A DNA stretch of 44,284 bases from Deltaproteobacteria bacterium HGW-Deltaproteobacteria-15 (lineage in GTDB: Bacteria > Desulfobacterota > DSM-4660 > Desulfatiglandales > HGW-15), in NCBI GenBank assembly GCA_002840535.1, contig PHBH01000056.1, positions 1 through 44,284 on the forward strand, read 5' to 3'. The number at the start of each line of letters is the position of its first letter. Within the stretch, counting starts at the first letter, position 1. The position numbers and the translations under genes are program-made. The notes under the pieces are model-generated. The model was not told where the DNA came from. It made no database searches and was given only the letters and a program-made list of their open reading frames with translations. Positions 8,574 through 15,564 of the stretch are shown here, piece after piece.

Positions 8574-8993
8574 TTAGCGCCGCTGGTGTTTGATGAACTC
8601 ATCTGGAGTCGTTATGGGTATTGTTCTGAAAGGGCTGAGTTCCCGCAGGTCTTTGTCGCTGCTGATGATGCGAGTGGCCTGGCCACTCACTGCCAATTCA
8701 AGAAACTTGTCGTCATTCGGATCACGGCAGGCTTTGATCGTTTCATTGACTTCGATGAGAACTGCTTCCAGTACCAGCGCAGCCAAGAAGCGCTCCCGCT
8801 CCTCGATCAACAGATAATGATCGAATTTGGGACGGCTCAGAACATCACTCAATTCCTTCAAAGTGGGTAATGAGAGGAGAATGACACCATGGTCGAGTGC
8901 TATGTCAAATGCCTGGCGTGGTTTGGAGTCCCTGATCAACAGGGCGCTTACGATAACGCTTGTATCGAAGACATATCTTGTTTCAGTCTTCAT
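8574..8993 (-). CDS. PIN-domain toxin (VapC-like, COG1569 type)
   Basis: The 139-residue protein has the acidic PIN-domain residues of a metal-dependent RNase: Asp10 in YVFDTSV, Glu47 in LKELSD, Asp91/Asp94/Asp95 in RDPNDDKF, and Asp113 in SSDKDL. Its length and sequence match the putative PIN toxins of COG1569 rather than classical short VapC. The ATG at 8993 overlaps the end of the upstream antitoxin gene by 11 bases, the usual antitoxin-first operon. Degenerate copies of one repeat lie on both sides of the pair, suggesting it moved or duplicated as a unit. Confidence 0.88.
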   Translation of the reverse strand: MKTETRYVFDTSVIVSALLIRDSKPRQAFDIALDHGVILLSLPTLKELSDVLSRPKFDHYLLIEERERFLAALVLEAVLIEVNETIKACRDPNDDKFLELAVSGQATRIISSDKDLRELSPFRTIPITTPDEFIKHQRR

Positions 8994-9210
8994 TCAGGAG
9001 TTTCTTCAGGACTTCCTGAGTAAGGCCGCGCGTTTCCGCCTTCTCACTAATTTCGTCCATTATTGCCTGAAGAGACTCCTGCGTTCGCATCACTTCACTG
9101 ATCCGGATGCTGAGCAAAGCCTCGAGCTTTCGGCGGTCTTCTGCTGAAGCGGACTTGAAAGCTTTCGCCGCCTCGGCATCAACCAGGATCGTAATTCGTT
9201 CTGTTTCCAT
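8983..9210 (-). CDS. Antitoxin of the PIN toxin, ribbon-helix-helix-like
   Basis: The 75-residue product METERITILVDAEAAKAF begins with a short beta-strand pattern and is then highly charged and helical. This fits the small DNA-binding antitoxins that precede COG1569 PIN toxins. GGAG sits nine bases before ATG 9210. An in-frame extension to 9261 has no ribosome site. The last codons contain the start of the toxin gene, so the two are translationally coupled. It probably represses the operon and neutralises the toxin, by analogy with related modules. Confidence 0.78.
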   Translation of the reverse strand: METERITILVDAEAAKAFKSASAEDRRKLEALLSIRISEVMRTQESLQAIMDEISEKAETRGLTQEVLKKLLNED

Positions 9211-9307
9211 ATCTAACGCTCCGTTGTCCTGGAGAGACAAGACAAAGATAAGTAATCCCAACCGATTGTGTCAAGATCAATTGCACAAACTCTGTCCTGC
9301 CACGTGT

Positions 9308-9397
9308 GAACTCCGGGACGTTCTTTACGAGCTGTACAAACTCTGGATGTTAATGAACTCGGTGAGGAAATCAGGCATCAGATCCCGGGATTATTGG
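9308..9397 (+). repeat. Degenerate direct repeat flanking the PIN module, copy 2
   Basis: This is the partner of 8061-8150, in the same orientation. Further upstream similarity is visible (AATTGCAC A/C AACTC in both). It could be a fragment of a former coding gene or the end of a mobile unit. Confidence 0.65.
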
Positions 9398-9405
9398 GGC
9401 CAAGA

Positions 9406-10761
9406 TCAACGCCCGGTGATCCGGCCGCGGATAAGCCAGATGTGGCTGGAGCGGTTCGGCCGAAACGTGCTGTTCACGATGGCGACGTCGCCTTTTCCAT
9501 TCACGGCGAGTTTCTTCATGTAGAGTCCCTGCTGGCTCCCGCTGAAACCCAGCTCCGGATCGAGAGTGCCCGGAACGACCTCGGGCGGTGCGAACGTGCT
9601 TCCCGTGTCTTGCGAAAAGGTAAAGCCGAGCCCCTGAGGCTGGGCAATTCTTTTCGGGAAGAGTTCCCAGAGCACGTACAGGTTTCCGCTCTCATCAAGA
9701 TCCAGGTGCGGGAAATTCACGCTGTCGAATTCTTTGAAGTGGGGGCTCGAAATCTCCCTCGGCTCTTCGAATCCGCTCCCGCCTCCATCCCCACGCGTGT
9801 ACAGGACGTGGTACTTCTCCAAGGGACCTTGAGGACTCTCGCCAAAGACGAGGTGCACGGCCCCTTCCCTGTCCGCTCGGATCTTCGGCGCTTCCGAGTG
9901 GCCGATGGTCCGGGCGAGAACCTGCGGCTCCTCGAACGTCCTTCCTGCGTCGCGAGACGCCGTGAAATGGATGTCTGCATCCCGTTCTTCGCCGACTGTC
10001 CAGGCAAGCAGGACAGTGTCCTCGCGGTAAACGGCAAGGGAGGGACCTCTTGCGGGCGGATCCCCCCGATCGCCTGCAATCGGCAGCGGGTCGGAGAAAC
10101 TCTTGCCTCTATTCACGGAGCGGCTGAAGTATAGCGCCCCTTCGTACGCCGTCCACGCAGCGTAGAGGTTGCCGGCCGTGCTCCTGGCCAGGTCCAGACT
10201 CCCGTTGTACCAGATTTCTCTTGTCAGGCGTCCCTTCCCGTCACCGGCAATGGAATTGGAAAGATTAATCGGTTCCGTGAAACTCCTCCCGCCGTCGGTC
10301 GAGAGAGCAAAGAGAATCTCGCCGCCGTGCGTGCCCCCGGAAAAGATAATCTCCTGCCAGAGGATATACACCTCTCCCGGGTTTCCGGATGTCATCGCCA
10401 TCCTTGGAAGCCAGGAGAAGGTTTTCGGGTTCCTGGTCACGTTCACCGGCTCCGAAAACCTTGGCTTTCCTTCCGGTCCGAACACCTGGAAAAAGATGTC
10501 CTTCCGGGCATGATCGGCCCAGGCGACCCCTGCATCCCCCCGCTCTGTCACGGCCACTGTGGGGTCGTCGACGAAGTACCACTTCGACTCATTCATTTCC
10601 CAGGGGCCTCGATAGGCTTTGCCTGACGCGACCTCTATCCGCTTCTCCCATTTCATTGCGGCCGAACCCTCCACTATCGAAAAAGGAATTGCAGGCAGTG
10701 CAGCGATCAGAAGAAGGATGACAATCCTCGACGGAATCGTGATGACATGACTTCCCTCCAC
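9406..10761 (-). CDS. Exported sialidase-fold (BNR/Asp-box repeat) protein
   Basis: The 451-residue protein starts with a signal peptide (PSRIVILLLIAALPAIPF, cleavage near residue 35). It then carries at least four Asp-box motifs of the S-x-D-x-G-x-x-F type: STDGGRSF, SVNRGKSF, SRDAGRTF and SQDTGSTF. Asp boxes mark the turns of six-bladed beta-propellers in sialidases and many non-catalytic exo-proteins. I see no clear sialidase RIP motif with a catalytic Arg triad, so a neuraminidase function is not supported; a binding or structural propeller is equally likely. The start is a GTG at 10761 whose GGAG lies unusually close. It stands alone, with a decayed region on its 5' side. Confidence 0.75.
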   Translation of the reverse strand: MEGSHVITIPSRIVILLLIAALPAIPFSIVEGSAAMKWEKRIEVASGKAYRGPWEMNESKWYFVDDPTVAVTERGDAGVAWADHARKDIFFQVFGPEGKPRFSEPVNVTRNPKTFSWLPRMAMTSGNPGEVYILWQEIIFSGGTHGGEILFALSTDGGRSFTEPINLSNSIAGDGKGRLTREIWYNGSLDLARSTAGNLYAAWTAYEGALYFSRSVNRGKSFSDPLPIAGDRGDPPARGPSLAVYREDTVLLAWTVGEERDADIHFTASRDAGRTFEEPQVLARTIGHSEAPKIRADREGAVHLVFGESPQGPLEKYHVLYTRGDGGGSGFEEPREISSPHFKEFDSVNFPHLDLDESGNLYVLWELFPKRIAQPQGLGFTFSQDTGSTFAPPEVVPGTLDPELGFSGSQQGLYMKKLAVNGKGDVAIVNSTFRPNRSSHIWLIRGRITGR

Positions 10762-11121
10762 CTCCGGCAGCCCTCCTCATTGCTCCTGCAGATTTTCAGG
10801 TGACGATCCGTCACAAACCTTTGCTTCCCATGTTAATCTTTACAAGACCCCCATGAAATAGGCGAATCGCTGCATTTGCATCACAAAAAAAGCTCCCACT
10901 CGGTCGCTTTGAGGCTCCAAAAGGAAACCGCCCGCATCGCCGCCCTGAACAGGGCCGCCTGCAAATCCCCCCGGCCACATGGAAAAGCAGCTTCTATGCT
11001 TTGGAAATAGTCGTCTATCGAAACGTCGTGAGGAATCGGGGAGCGTTACAGTGGGCAAACATCGGGCGTGAGCAGGGCACTCAAAAAGAGGGAAGTCAGA
11101 TTGGGGGTCTAGCCATCTATT
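10762..11121. other. Intergenic stretch with no supported gene
   Basis: Only short frames without ribosome sites occur here. GTGACGATCCGTCAC near 10800 is a short palindrome, which could belong to the promoter or operator of the Asp-box gene. Confidence 0.4.
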
Positions 11122-11235
11122 TCAATCCAGCCTGCCAATCCTTATCTCGAGAAAGCGCTCTCGCCATTGAGGAACGCGCTTCTTGAACGTTTTCCAGTCC
11201 GACTCTAAAGGCTTTCTCTCCATCTTGTCTCCCAT
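11122..11235 (-). pseudogene. 37-codon remnant of a small uncharacterised protein
   Basis: The minus strand reads MGDKMERKPLESDWKTFKKR, then VPQWRERFLEIRIGRLD and a stop. The DWKTFKKRVPQWRERFLE part resembles, from memory, the N-terminus of a family of small (about 100-residue) uncharacterised deltaproteobacterial proteins. Here it stops early. GGGAGA precedes the internal ATG at 11223. I treat it as a truncated gene; a genuine short protein is possible. Confidence 0.35.
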
Positions 11236-11299
11236 GTCTCGCGATTGAATGTCGGCTGTGTAGTACCAGGCTAGTGCCCACCGGAAATGATCTTTCTTC

Positions 11300-11372
11300 C
11301 GTCATGCCGGCCTGCCCCGTAGTACTTGGGGACCTGATCCCCGCTGAGCACGGGGCCTTCGCCGGAATGACG
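11300..11372. repeat. Short inverted-repeat element (MITE/REP-like)
   Basis: CGTCATGCCGGC at the left pairs with GCCGGAATGACG at the right (11 of 12), enclosing a further CCCCG/CGGGG hairpin. Elements ending in CGTCATnCCGG are common intergenic repeats in proteobacteria. Confidence 0.6.
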
Positions 11373-11432
11373 AAAAGAGCTCAAAGTCTCAATGCACCGC
11401 AGGGATCGGAGAGGTATTTGGTTCGGCTTAGA

Positions 11433-11660
11433 TCAAGATCTGAGCTCGCCCACATCGGAAAGTTCTCCGGTGTCGAACTCGATCTTTCGAGTCTGGGTTA
11501 CTCGTTTGGATGCGTCAAGGATTTCCAGGGATACAAGATTCCCGTCGAGGTCGTAGTCTAAAATCGTGCCTGGTTTGTCCTCGTCGCTCTCGGAAACTGC
11601 GACATCCTCTCTGAAGATCACGGTGAGGGTGTCTGTCCTCGGGTCATAAGAGACTCTCAT
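11433..11660 (-). CDS. DUF2283 family protein, probable antitoxin
   Basis: The 75-residue product MRVSYDPRTDTLTVIF continues with DKPGTILDYDLDGNLVSLEI. This is the characteristic beta-rich DUF2283 pattern of a YD..D-L-I/V start and an iDyD..G.lv.iEil centre. DUF2283 genes typically follow DUF4258 genes, as here with a 45-base gap, and the pair is regarded as a likely toxin-antitoxin system. ATG 11660 has GGAG nine bases upstream; the in-frame codon at 11675 has no ribosome site. Confidence 0.8.
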   Translation of the reverse strand: MRVSYDPRTDTLTVIFREDVAVSESDEDKPGTILDYDLDGNLVSLEILDASKRVTQTRKIEFDTGELSDVGELRS

Positions 11661-11705
11661 GAGCCAGATCTCCAAATTTCTCGACCTTGCTGGTCTTGTA
11701 CGCTG

Positions 11706-11924
11706 TTACAACTTCAGGCGGTTTCCGCCAAATATCCACAAGACACGGACCAAGTAGGTCTTCTCTGAGCTTTCCTGCCGGAAACGAGACTGGTAAACCA
11801 TTCTGCCTTCTCGTACTTGCCAGCTTTGTCCCGGTTCTTCAACAACTGTATGCACCATTTCCTTTGTGAGGCCTCGCCTTCTCATCTCATAGAGCGAATG
11901 TGGGCTGAACACGATCTCGGGCAT
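11706..11924 (-). CDS. DUF4258 family protein, probable RelE-like toxin
   Basis: The 72-residue product MPEIVFSPHSLYEMRRRGLT, with later YLVRVLWI and GGNRLKL, matches the small basic DUF4258 family (H-a.eRm..RgIs near the N-terminus). DUF4258 is related to RelE/BrnT-like RNase toxins; catalysis here is inferred. ATG 11924 is used because the sequence up to and including its first six codons is conserved in the duplicated copy at 27278-27377, and AAAGG lies just upstream. The DUF2283 gene follows in the same operon. Confidence 0.75.
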   Translation of the reverse strand: MPEIVFSPHSLYEMRRRGLTKEMVHTVVEEPGQSWQVREGRMVYQSRFRQESSEKTYLVRVLWIFGGNRLKL

Positions 11925-12006
11925 CCCATCGCCTTTGGATTTCAGACTGTCTACCATTCATGGACAAAATACATTGCCAAGGGTCCTTTAGCAAGGGCTT
12001 GCTTGG
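11907..12006. repeat. 100-bp direct duplication, copy 1 (promoter and start of the DUF4258 gene)
   Basis: Bases 11907-12006 match 27278-27377 with only five differences and no gaps. This copy holds the first six codons, ribosome site and promoter region of the DUF4258 gene on the minus strand. Identity stops sharply on both sides. Confidence 0.95.
11966..11994 (-). promoter_or_regulatory. Candidate promoter of the DUF4258/DUF2283 operon
   Basis: On the minus strand TTGCTA (-35, 11994-11989) and TATTTT (-10, 11971-11966) are separated by 17 bases, about 40 bases before ATG 11924. The same arrangement is preserved in the second copy of the 100-bp repeat. Confidence 0.45.
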
Positions 12007-12213
12007 CTATTTCGTAATGGGGGAGAGAGGGGCTCGTGAAAAATTGACTTTCATCTTTTTCCGTTGCCAAGCCGCGCTCCATTTCAAACATTTCGTGAAG
12101 GGGAATATCGCATGTCCCGGCTACAGAGATCCGGAAGCGCCTTGTCTTGAAGGAGGGCTCGCCATCGGTCGCGGTGGACGAAAAGGACACCGCCCATCAG
12201 CAGTTCATCGGGG

Positions 12214-12537
12214 TTAAGCGTCTGTCCGACCGTTTCGTTGGTCTGTAGCCGCAGCCCAAGGCCTGATTTTGGCGAGCTTCGGCCCCAACTTGCGCTCTGC
12301 AACCTCAGTGTCATATGCAGCCTGGGCGCGCAACCAGTAACCGTTCGACAGACCGAAAAACCGGCACAACCGAAGGTCGGTATCTGCTGTGATAGAGCGC
12401 TTACCAGCAACGATTGCGCTGATGCGCTGAGCGGGAACTCCGATCTCCTTGGCTAGACGATATTGGCTCACCCCCATCGGCTTGAGGAACTCCTCTTCCA
12501 GCAATTCACCGGGGGTCACGGGTTTGACCTTGCTCAT
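12214..12537 (-). CDS. higA: HigA-family addiction module antitoxin, orphan
   Basis: The 107-residue protein reads VTPGELLEEEFLKPMGVSQY, then RLAKEIGVPAQRISAIVAGK and ADTDLRLCRFFG. This is the standard HigA (VapI) XRE-type helix-turn-helix pattern. HigA antitoxins bind DNA and their HigB RNase partner, which is normally encoded just upstream. Here the upstream 150 bases contain no HigB reading frame or recognisable remnant, and no toxin follows. GGAG precedes the ATG by eight bases. It may be a retained repressor or a decayed system. Confidence 0.85.
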   Translation of the reverse strand: MSKVKPVTPGELLEEEFLKPMGVSQYRLAKEIGVPAQRISAIVAGKRSITADTDLRLCRFFGLSNGYWLRAQAAYDTEVAERKLGPKLAKIRPWAAATDQRNGRTDA

Positions 12538-12583
12538 GATTGACTCTCCTCAATACCCCCGTCATAGCGATTGCTGGTACGAG

Positions 12584-12611
12584 ACTATAAGAACTCAGTT
12601 CAATGCCACAA
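12584..12611 (-). promoter_or_regulatory. Candidate promoter of orphan higA
   Basis: TTGTGG (12611-12606) and TATAGT (12589-12584) are 16 bases apart on the minus strand, with a leader of about 46 bases. The gene therefore seems able to be transcribed without a higB. Confidence 0.35.
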
Positions 12612-12690
12612 TTTTGATCTATGGCTTGATGGAAAAGATGTATATATCAAAAAGTCGAGGGACGGTGGACGATAAAGCAAAATCAGAGGT

Positions 12691-14013
12691 GTGGGACGGC
12701 TGGTAAGAATGAGGACTAACGGGACGGGTATCATGGAGGGTGAGGTGAAAGACGAGAAGGGTGGAATCGGAGCGCTTCTTGGCTCATGCGGAGCCGTCTT
12801 CTGGCCTGGGATGATGATCTTCGGATTCCCCGGCATCGCGGGACAGCATTGGACGCAGGCCTTTGGGGTGGATCGCGCGGCAATCGGCCAAACGCTCTTC
12901 TTCGTTCTGGCCGGGACCGGGATTTTCATGTATTTGACAGGCCGTTGGCAGGCTCGTATCGGTCATGCCAGGGTGACTGCCCTGGGTGCAATCCTTTGCG
13001 CCTTTTCAACATGGATCCTCGGCGGCGCGAGCAGCATGGGCGTGGTCTATGGGTGTTCGTTCCTGATCGGTGTTTCCTCCGCCTTCGTGTACATCCCCAC
13101 CTTGACCGTGGTTCAGTTCTGGCATCCACAACGGAGAGGATTTGCCACCGGCATGGTCAGCATGGTTTTCGGGCTCTCCGCAGCCCTGATGTCGCCGGTA
13201 TTGACCAGCCTGCTCCTCTATTGGGGCTACGCTTCGACGACTCGGATGGTCAGTCTCTTCAGTCTGGGCACCGGACTGCTCGCCGCCTGGTTTGTCCGCA
13301 TGCCCCGGACTCCCCCGCTCGAACCCAAGCATGCTCCAATCGCAGGGATGATCCAGGGGATGACCGTGAGAGAGGCACTGCAGACCAAAGCCTTTTGGCT
13401 GCTCTGGTTCACATGGGTCTTGGCGGGCGCAGGAGGCATCGCCATGGTGACCCTGTCCACGGCCTTCGGCCATTCCATGGGACTCGGCGTGCGAGAATCC
13501 GTCCTCCTCCTGACGGCTTTCAACATCACGAATGGATTGGGGCGATACCTGAGCGGCCATGTCTCCGACCGGATCGGCCGGAATCGGACAATGAGTGTGA
13601 CATTCCTGGCTGCAGGCTGCGCTTATGGATTGTTCTCCTCCGTGGAGGGATTGCTCGTCTGGTCCATTCTTGCTGCTCTTGTGGGTCTTGCCTTCGGCAC
13701 CTTGTTCGCAGTGTCCGCCCCCCTGGCGAGCGACTGCTTCGGGATGAAGCACTTCGGCGCCATCTTTGGACTGGTGTTTACGGCCTATGGCTTTGTGGCC
13801 GGACCCTTCGGACCTTGGTTGAGCGGCCACGTGCTGGATGCGACCGGAGGTCGCTTCGATCAGGTCTTTGGATACCTGGGTGTGTCATTTTTTACGGCCG
13901 CCGTGTTGATCTGGTTTGTAAAAAAGCCGCATAGAGCAAATATGGCGTCCAGGGGCTCCGGAAAGGACAGAGCCCCTGGAACAACGCCGAGCGGCACCTA
14001 TTTCTTGGTATAG
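12691..14013 (+). CDS. MFS transporter, oxalate/formate antiporter (OxlT)-like
   Basis: The protein has about 430 residues and some 12 hydrophobic segments in two halves. An MFS loop is visible in TGRWQARIGHARV and a second in SGHVSDRIGRNRT. The opening (GSCGAVFWPGMMIFGFPGIA) and the overall pattern are of the OxlT/monocarboxylate type, which exchange or import small organic anions. The start is uncertain: GTG 12691, ATG 12709 and ATG 12733 are in frame and none has a strong ribosome site. Its 3' end overlaps the convergent livK gene by 16 bases and includes a perfect hairpin. It may supply or remove an acid used by the neighbouring array; this is inferred from position only. Confidence 0.8.
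   Translation: MGRLVRMRTNGTGIMEGEVKDEKGGIGALLGSCGAVFWPGMMIFGFPGIAGQHWTQAFGVDRAAIGQTLFFVLAGTGIFMYLTGRWQARIGHARVTALGAILCAFSTWILGGASSMGVVYGCSFLIGVSSAFVYIPTLTVVQFWHPQRRGFATGMVSMVFGLSAALMSPVLTSLLLYWGYASTTRMVSLFSLGTGLLAAWFVRMPRTPPLEPKHAPIAGMIQGMTVREALQTKAFWLLWFTWVLAGAGGIAMVTLSTAFGHSMGLGVRESVLLLTAFNITNGLGRYLSGHVSDRIGRNRTMSVTFLAAGCAYGLFSSVEGLLVWSILAALVGLAFGTLFAVSAPLASDCFGMKHFGAIFGLVFTAYGFVAGPFGPWLSGHVLDATGGRFDQVFGYLGVSFFTAAVLIWFVKKPHRANMASRGSGKDRAPGTTPSGTYFLV
13948..13980. terminator. Hairpin at the convergent MFS/livK gene ends
   Basis: TCCAGGGGCTC pairs perfectly with GAGCCCCTGGA over 11 bp with an 11-base loop. It lies inside the last codons of the MFS gene and just past the livK stop. No T-run follows, so it is a weak or factor-assisted terminator at best. 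Confidence 0.45.
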
Positions 14014-15251
14014 ATGTTGCGTATCGGCGTGAGACCCACTTTCACGACCTTGCCCTTCTGCACCTGGTCGATGCGCACCTGATCCACGCCCTCGATATCG
14101 CCCGGGCCATAGGCAATCGGCGTACTGCTTATACCCCCGGTGTCGAGGTTCTTGATCATGTAAAAGCCCTTCTCCAGCACGTCTTTCCTGGTGAGCTTAT
14201 CAACAGGAAGGGCTTGCATGGCCAGCCGCAACGCCTCAACCTGAATCATGGCTTCAAGAATCCCTCCCTGATACATGATGTTGGTATTCATTTTCTGGGG
14301 GTGATACTTCTTCTGTATATCGAGCATGAACTTCACCCCGGGGGAAGGGTCGTCCCAGTTGGGGAAGCTGCCGGCGCAGACGTAACCGTCACCCAGTTCA
14401 CCCATGGCCGGAGCAAATATGCCACAGTGACCGGGCGAAGCGACGCCAAAGGTCATTTTGTGGGACTGGAAAGGCCCCATCCCCAGCCTGACCATCTCCT
14501 TTACGGTCGGCTGTGAACCGGGGTTGATCATCACGCCGAGGGCCAGATCGACACCCTTCTGCTTGAGCCAGGTGAGCTGGGTGGTCGGTGGCGAGGTGGG
14601 CACCAGGGGTACATACTGGGTGCCTGCAAACTCATAGCCGATCTTTTCGAGATACGCCTTCATCTCGGGGATCTCGATCGACCTTCCCATGGCGTTATCC
14701 GCGGTCAGATAGGCAACCTTCGGCTTCCCGGTTCCCTTCCAGTTCCCCTTGAACCAGTCGGCGACGGCGGCGATGCAATCGGTATAAATGGGGTAATAGG
14801 TGAAGATGCTCTGGGGCGGCGTCAGGAGATACGATCCGGTGGCCATGCTCGTGGCTCCCATCTTATCCTCCCACATTCTGTCTTTGAGCGCCAGCGCGAT
14901 GGGAGAACCCGATATCCTGCCGACCAGCATTCCCTTGGCCTTGAGCTCTTCATAGATGGGCATGGCCTTGGCCGGTTTGAGCTCATCGTCCCGCCACAGG
15001 ACCTCAAGTTTAACATCGGCGGGAAATTTCTCTTTCCGCCACGGGGCCATGCTTTTTGTTTCATTCACATATTTCACATAGTCCTCTATGCCCAACAGCA
15101 CTGCCGCCGAATCCTCGGCAAAGGGTCCGGTCAGGGACTGGGTGCCGCCGACATAGAGAGTCTTCTGCGCATGAGCGCTAACCGGCAGCAACAACGCTGT
15201 CACCATGAGAACGATCGCGCCGGCTGCTGCCATCCATCTCATCTTAGCCAT
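13998..15251 (-). CDS. livK: Branched-chain amino acid-type ABC transporter substrate-binding protein
   Basis: The 417-residue protein has a signal peptide ending in AHAQ (about residue 29). It then has a type I periplasmic binding fold (Peripla_BP_6) beginning LYVGGTQSLTGPFAEDSAAV. AAGG-AGGG lies before ATG 15251. Proteins of this class bind branched-chain amino acids, amides, or aromatic and short organic acids. The ligase and TPP enzyme nearby favour an organic acid, which is inference. The gene is last in the minus-strand array and is separated from livM by a terminator-like hairpin and a repeat, so it may have its own promoter. That would fit the usual excess of binding protein over permease. 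Confidence 0.88.
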   Translation of the reverse strand: MAKMRWMAAAGAIVLMVTALLLPVSAHAQKTLYVGGTQSLTGPFAEDSAAVLLGIEDYVKYVNETKSMAPWRKEKFPADVKLEVLWRDDELKPAKAMPIYEELKAKGMLVGRISGSPIALALKDRMWEDKMGATSMATGSYLLTPPQSIFTYYPIYTDCIAAVADWFKGNWKGTGKPKVAYLTADNAMGRSIEIPEMKAYLEKIGYEFAGTQYVPLVPTSPPTTQLTWLKQKGVDLALGVMINPGSQPTVKEMVRLGMGPFQSHKMTFGVASPGHCGIFAPAMGELGDGYVCAGSFPNWDDPSPGVKFMLDIQKKYHPQKMNTNIMYQGGILEAMIQVEALRLAMQALPVDKLTRKDVLEKGFYMIKNLDTGGISSTPIAYGPGDIEGVDQVRIDQVQKGKVVKVGLTPIRNIYTKK

Positions 15252-15408
15252 CTCTTCCCTCCTTCTCTACAGGTCATGATTTTGGTTGACATCCTCCAGC
15301 CCCCTGCATCTGCAGATCCTTGCTCCTCCTTTCCCCTTAATCTCTCGCCCGCTTGTCCCGCCTCAGGCGGGGCTTCGCTAGAGGCCACAGAGTTCTAAGA
15401 GTGAAAAC

Positions 15409-15449
15409 TTGACCTGTTTTTCGCCAAAAAACAGGTCAAACTTTTTTTG
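15409..15449. terminator. Hairpin terminator between livM and livK
   Basis: TTGACCTGTTTTT pairs with AAAAACAGGTCAA around a short CGCCA loop and is followed on the plus strand by a run of seven T. On the minus strand, the direction of the operon, it is followed by GTTTTC and could attenuate livM to livK read-through. Confidence 0.6.
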
Positions 15450-15450
15450 A

Positions 15451-15534
15451 GAGCACAGACAATAAGCGGCCTCTTGATTCTGCCCTCGACTCTTATACCA
15501 CTCACTCTGTGTGCTCTGTGAGATAAATGCAAAC
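15451..15534 (-). repeat. Dispersed intergenic repeat, copy 1
   Basis: On the minus strand this begins TGCATTTATCTCACAGAGC, then CACAGAGTGAGT and ends near GCCGCTTATTG. It matches 44205-44284 on the plus strand at about 75-80% by eye. Confidence 0.7.
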
Positions 15535-15564
15535 TTTTTCCTGTTCCCAGTGGGTCACGCCCCT

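Larger units (their letters stand above)
15252..15564. other. livM-livK gap of 313 bases
   Basis: This gap holds no gene. It contains a perfect hairpin (15409-15439) and a dispersed repeat (15451-15534). The remainder is probably the livK promoter and leader. Confidence 0.5.

Noticed and set aside
3139..9397. Integron-like cassette array with attC sites
   Set aside because: The repeats flanking small genes do not show paired RYYYAAC/GTTRRRY cores or a shared fold, and no integrase is present.
9406..10761. Catalytic sialidase
   Set aside because: Asp boxes are present, but I see no Arg triad or RIP motif, so only the propeller fold is claimed.
12540..12690. Possible HigB toxin upstream of higA
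   Set aside because: All three minus-strand frames have stops or no HigB-like ending; only a promoter-like sequence remains.
12786..13934. 382-codon frame inside the MFS gene
   Set aside because: Its product is highly charged and membrane-free in a region whose main frame is a classical 12-helix carrier.
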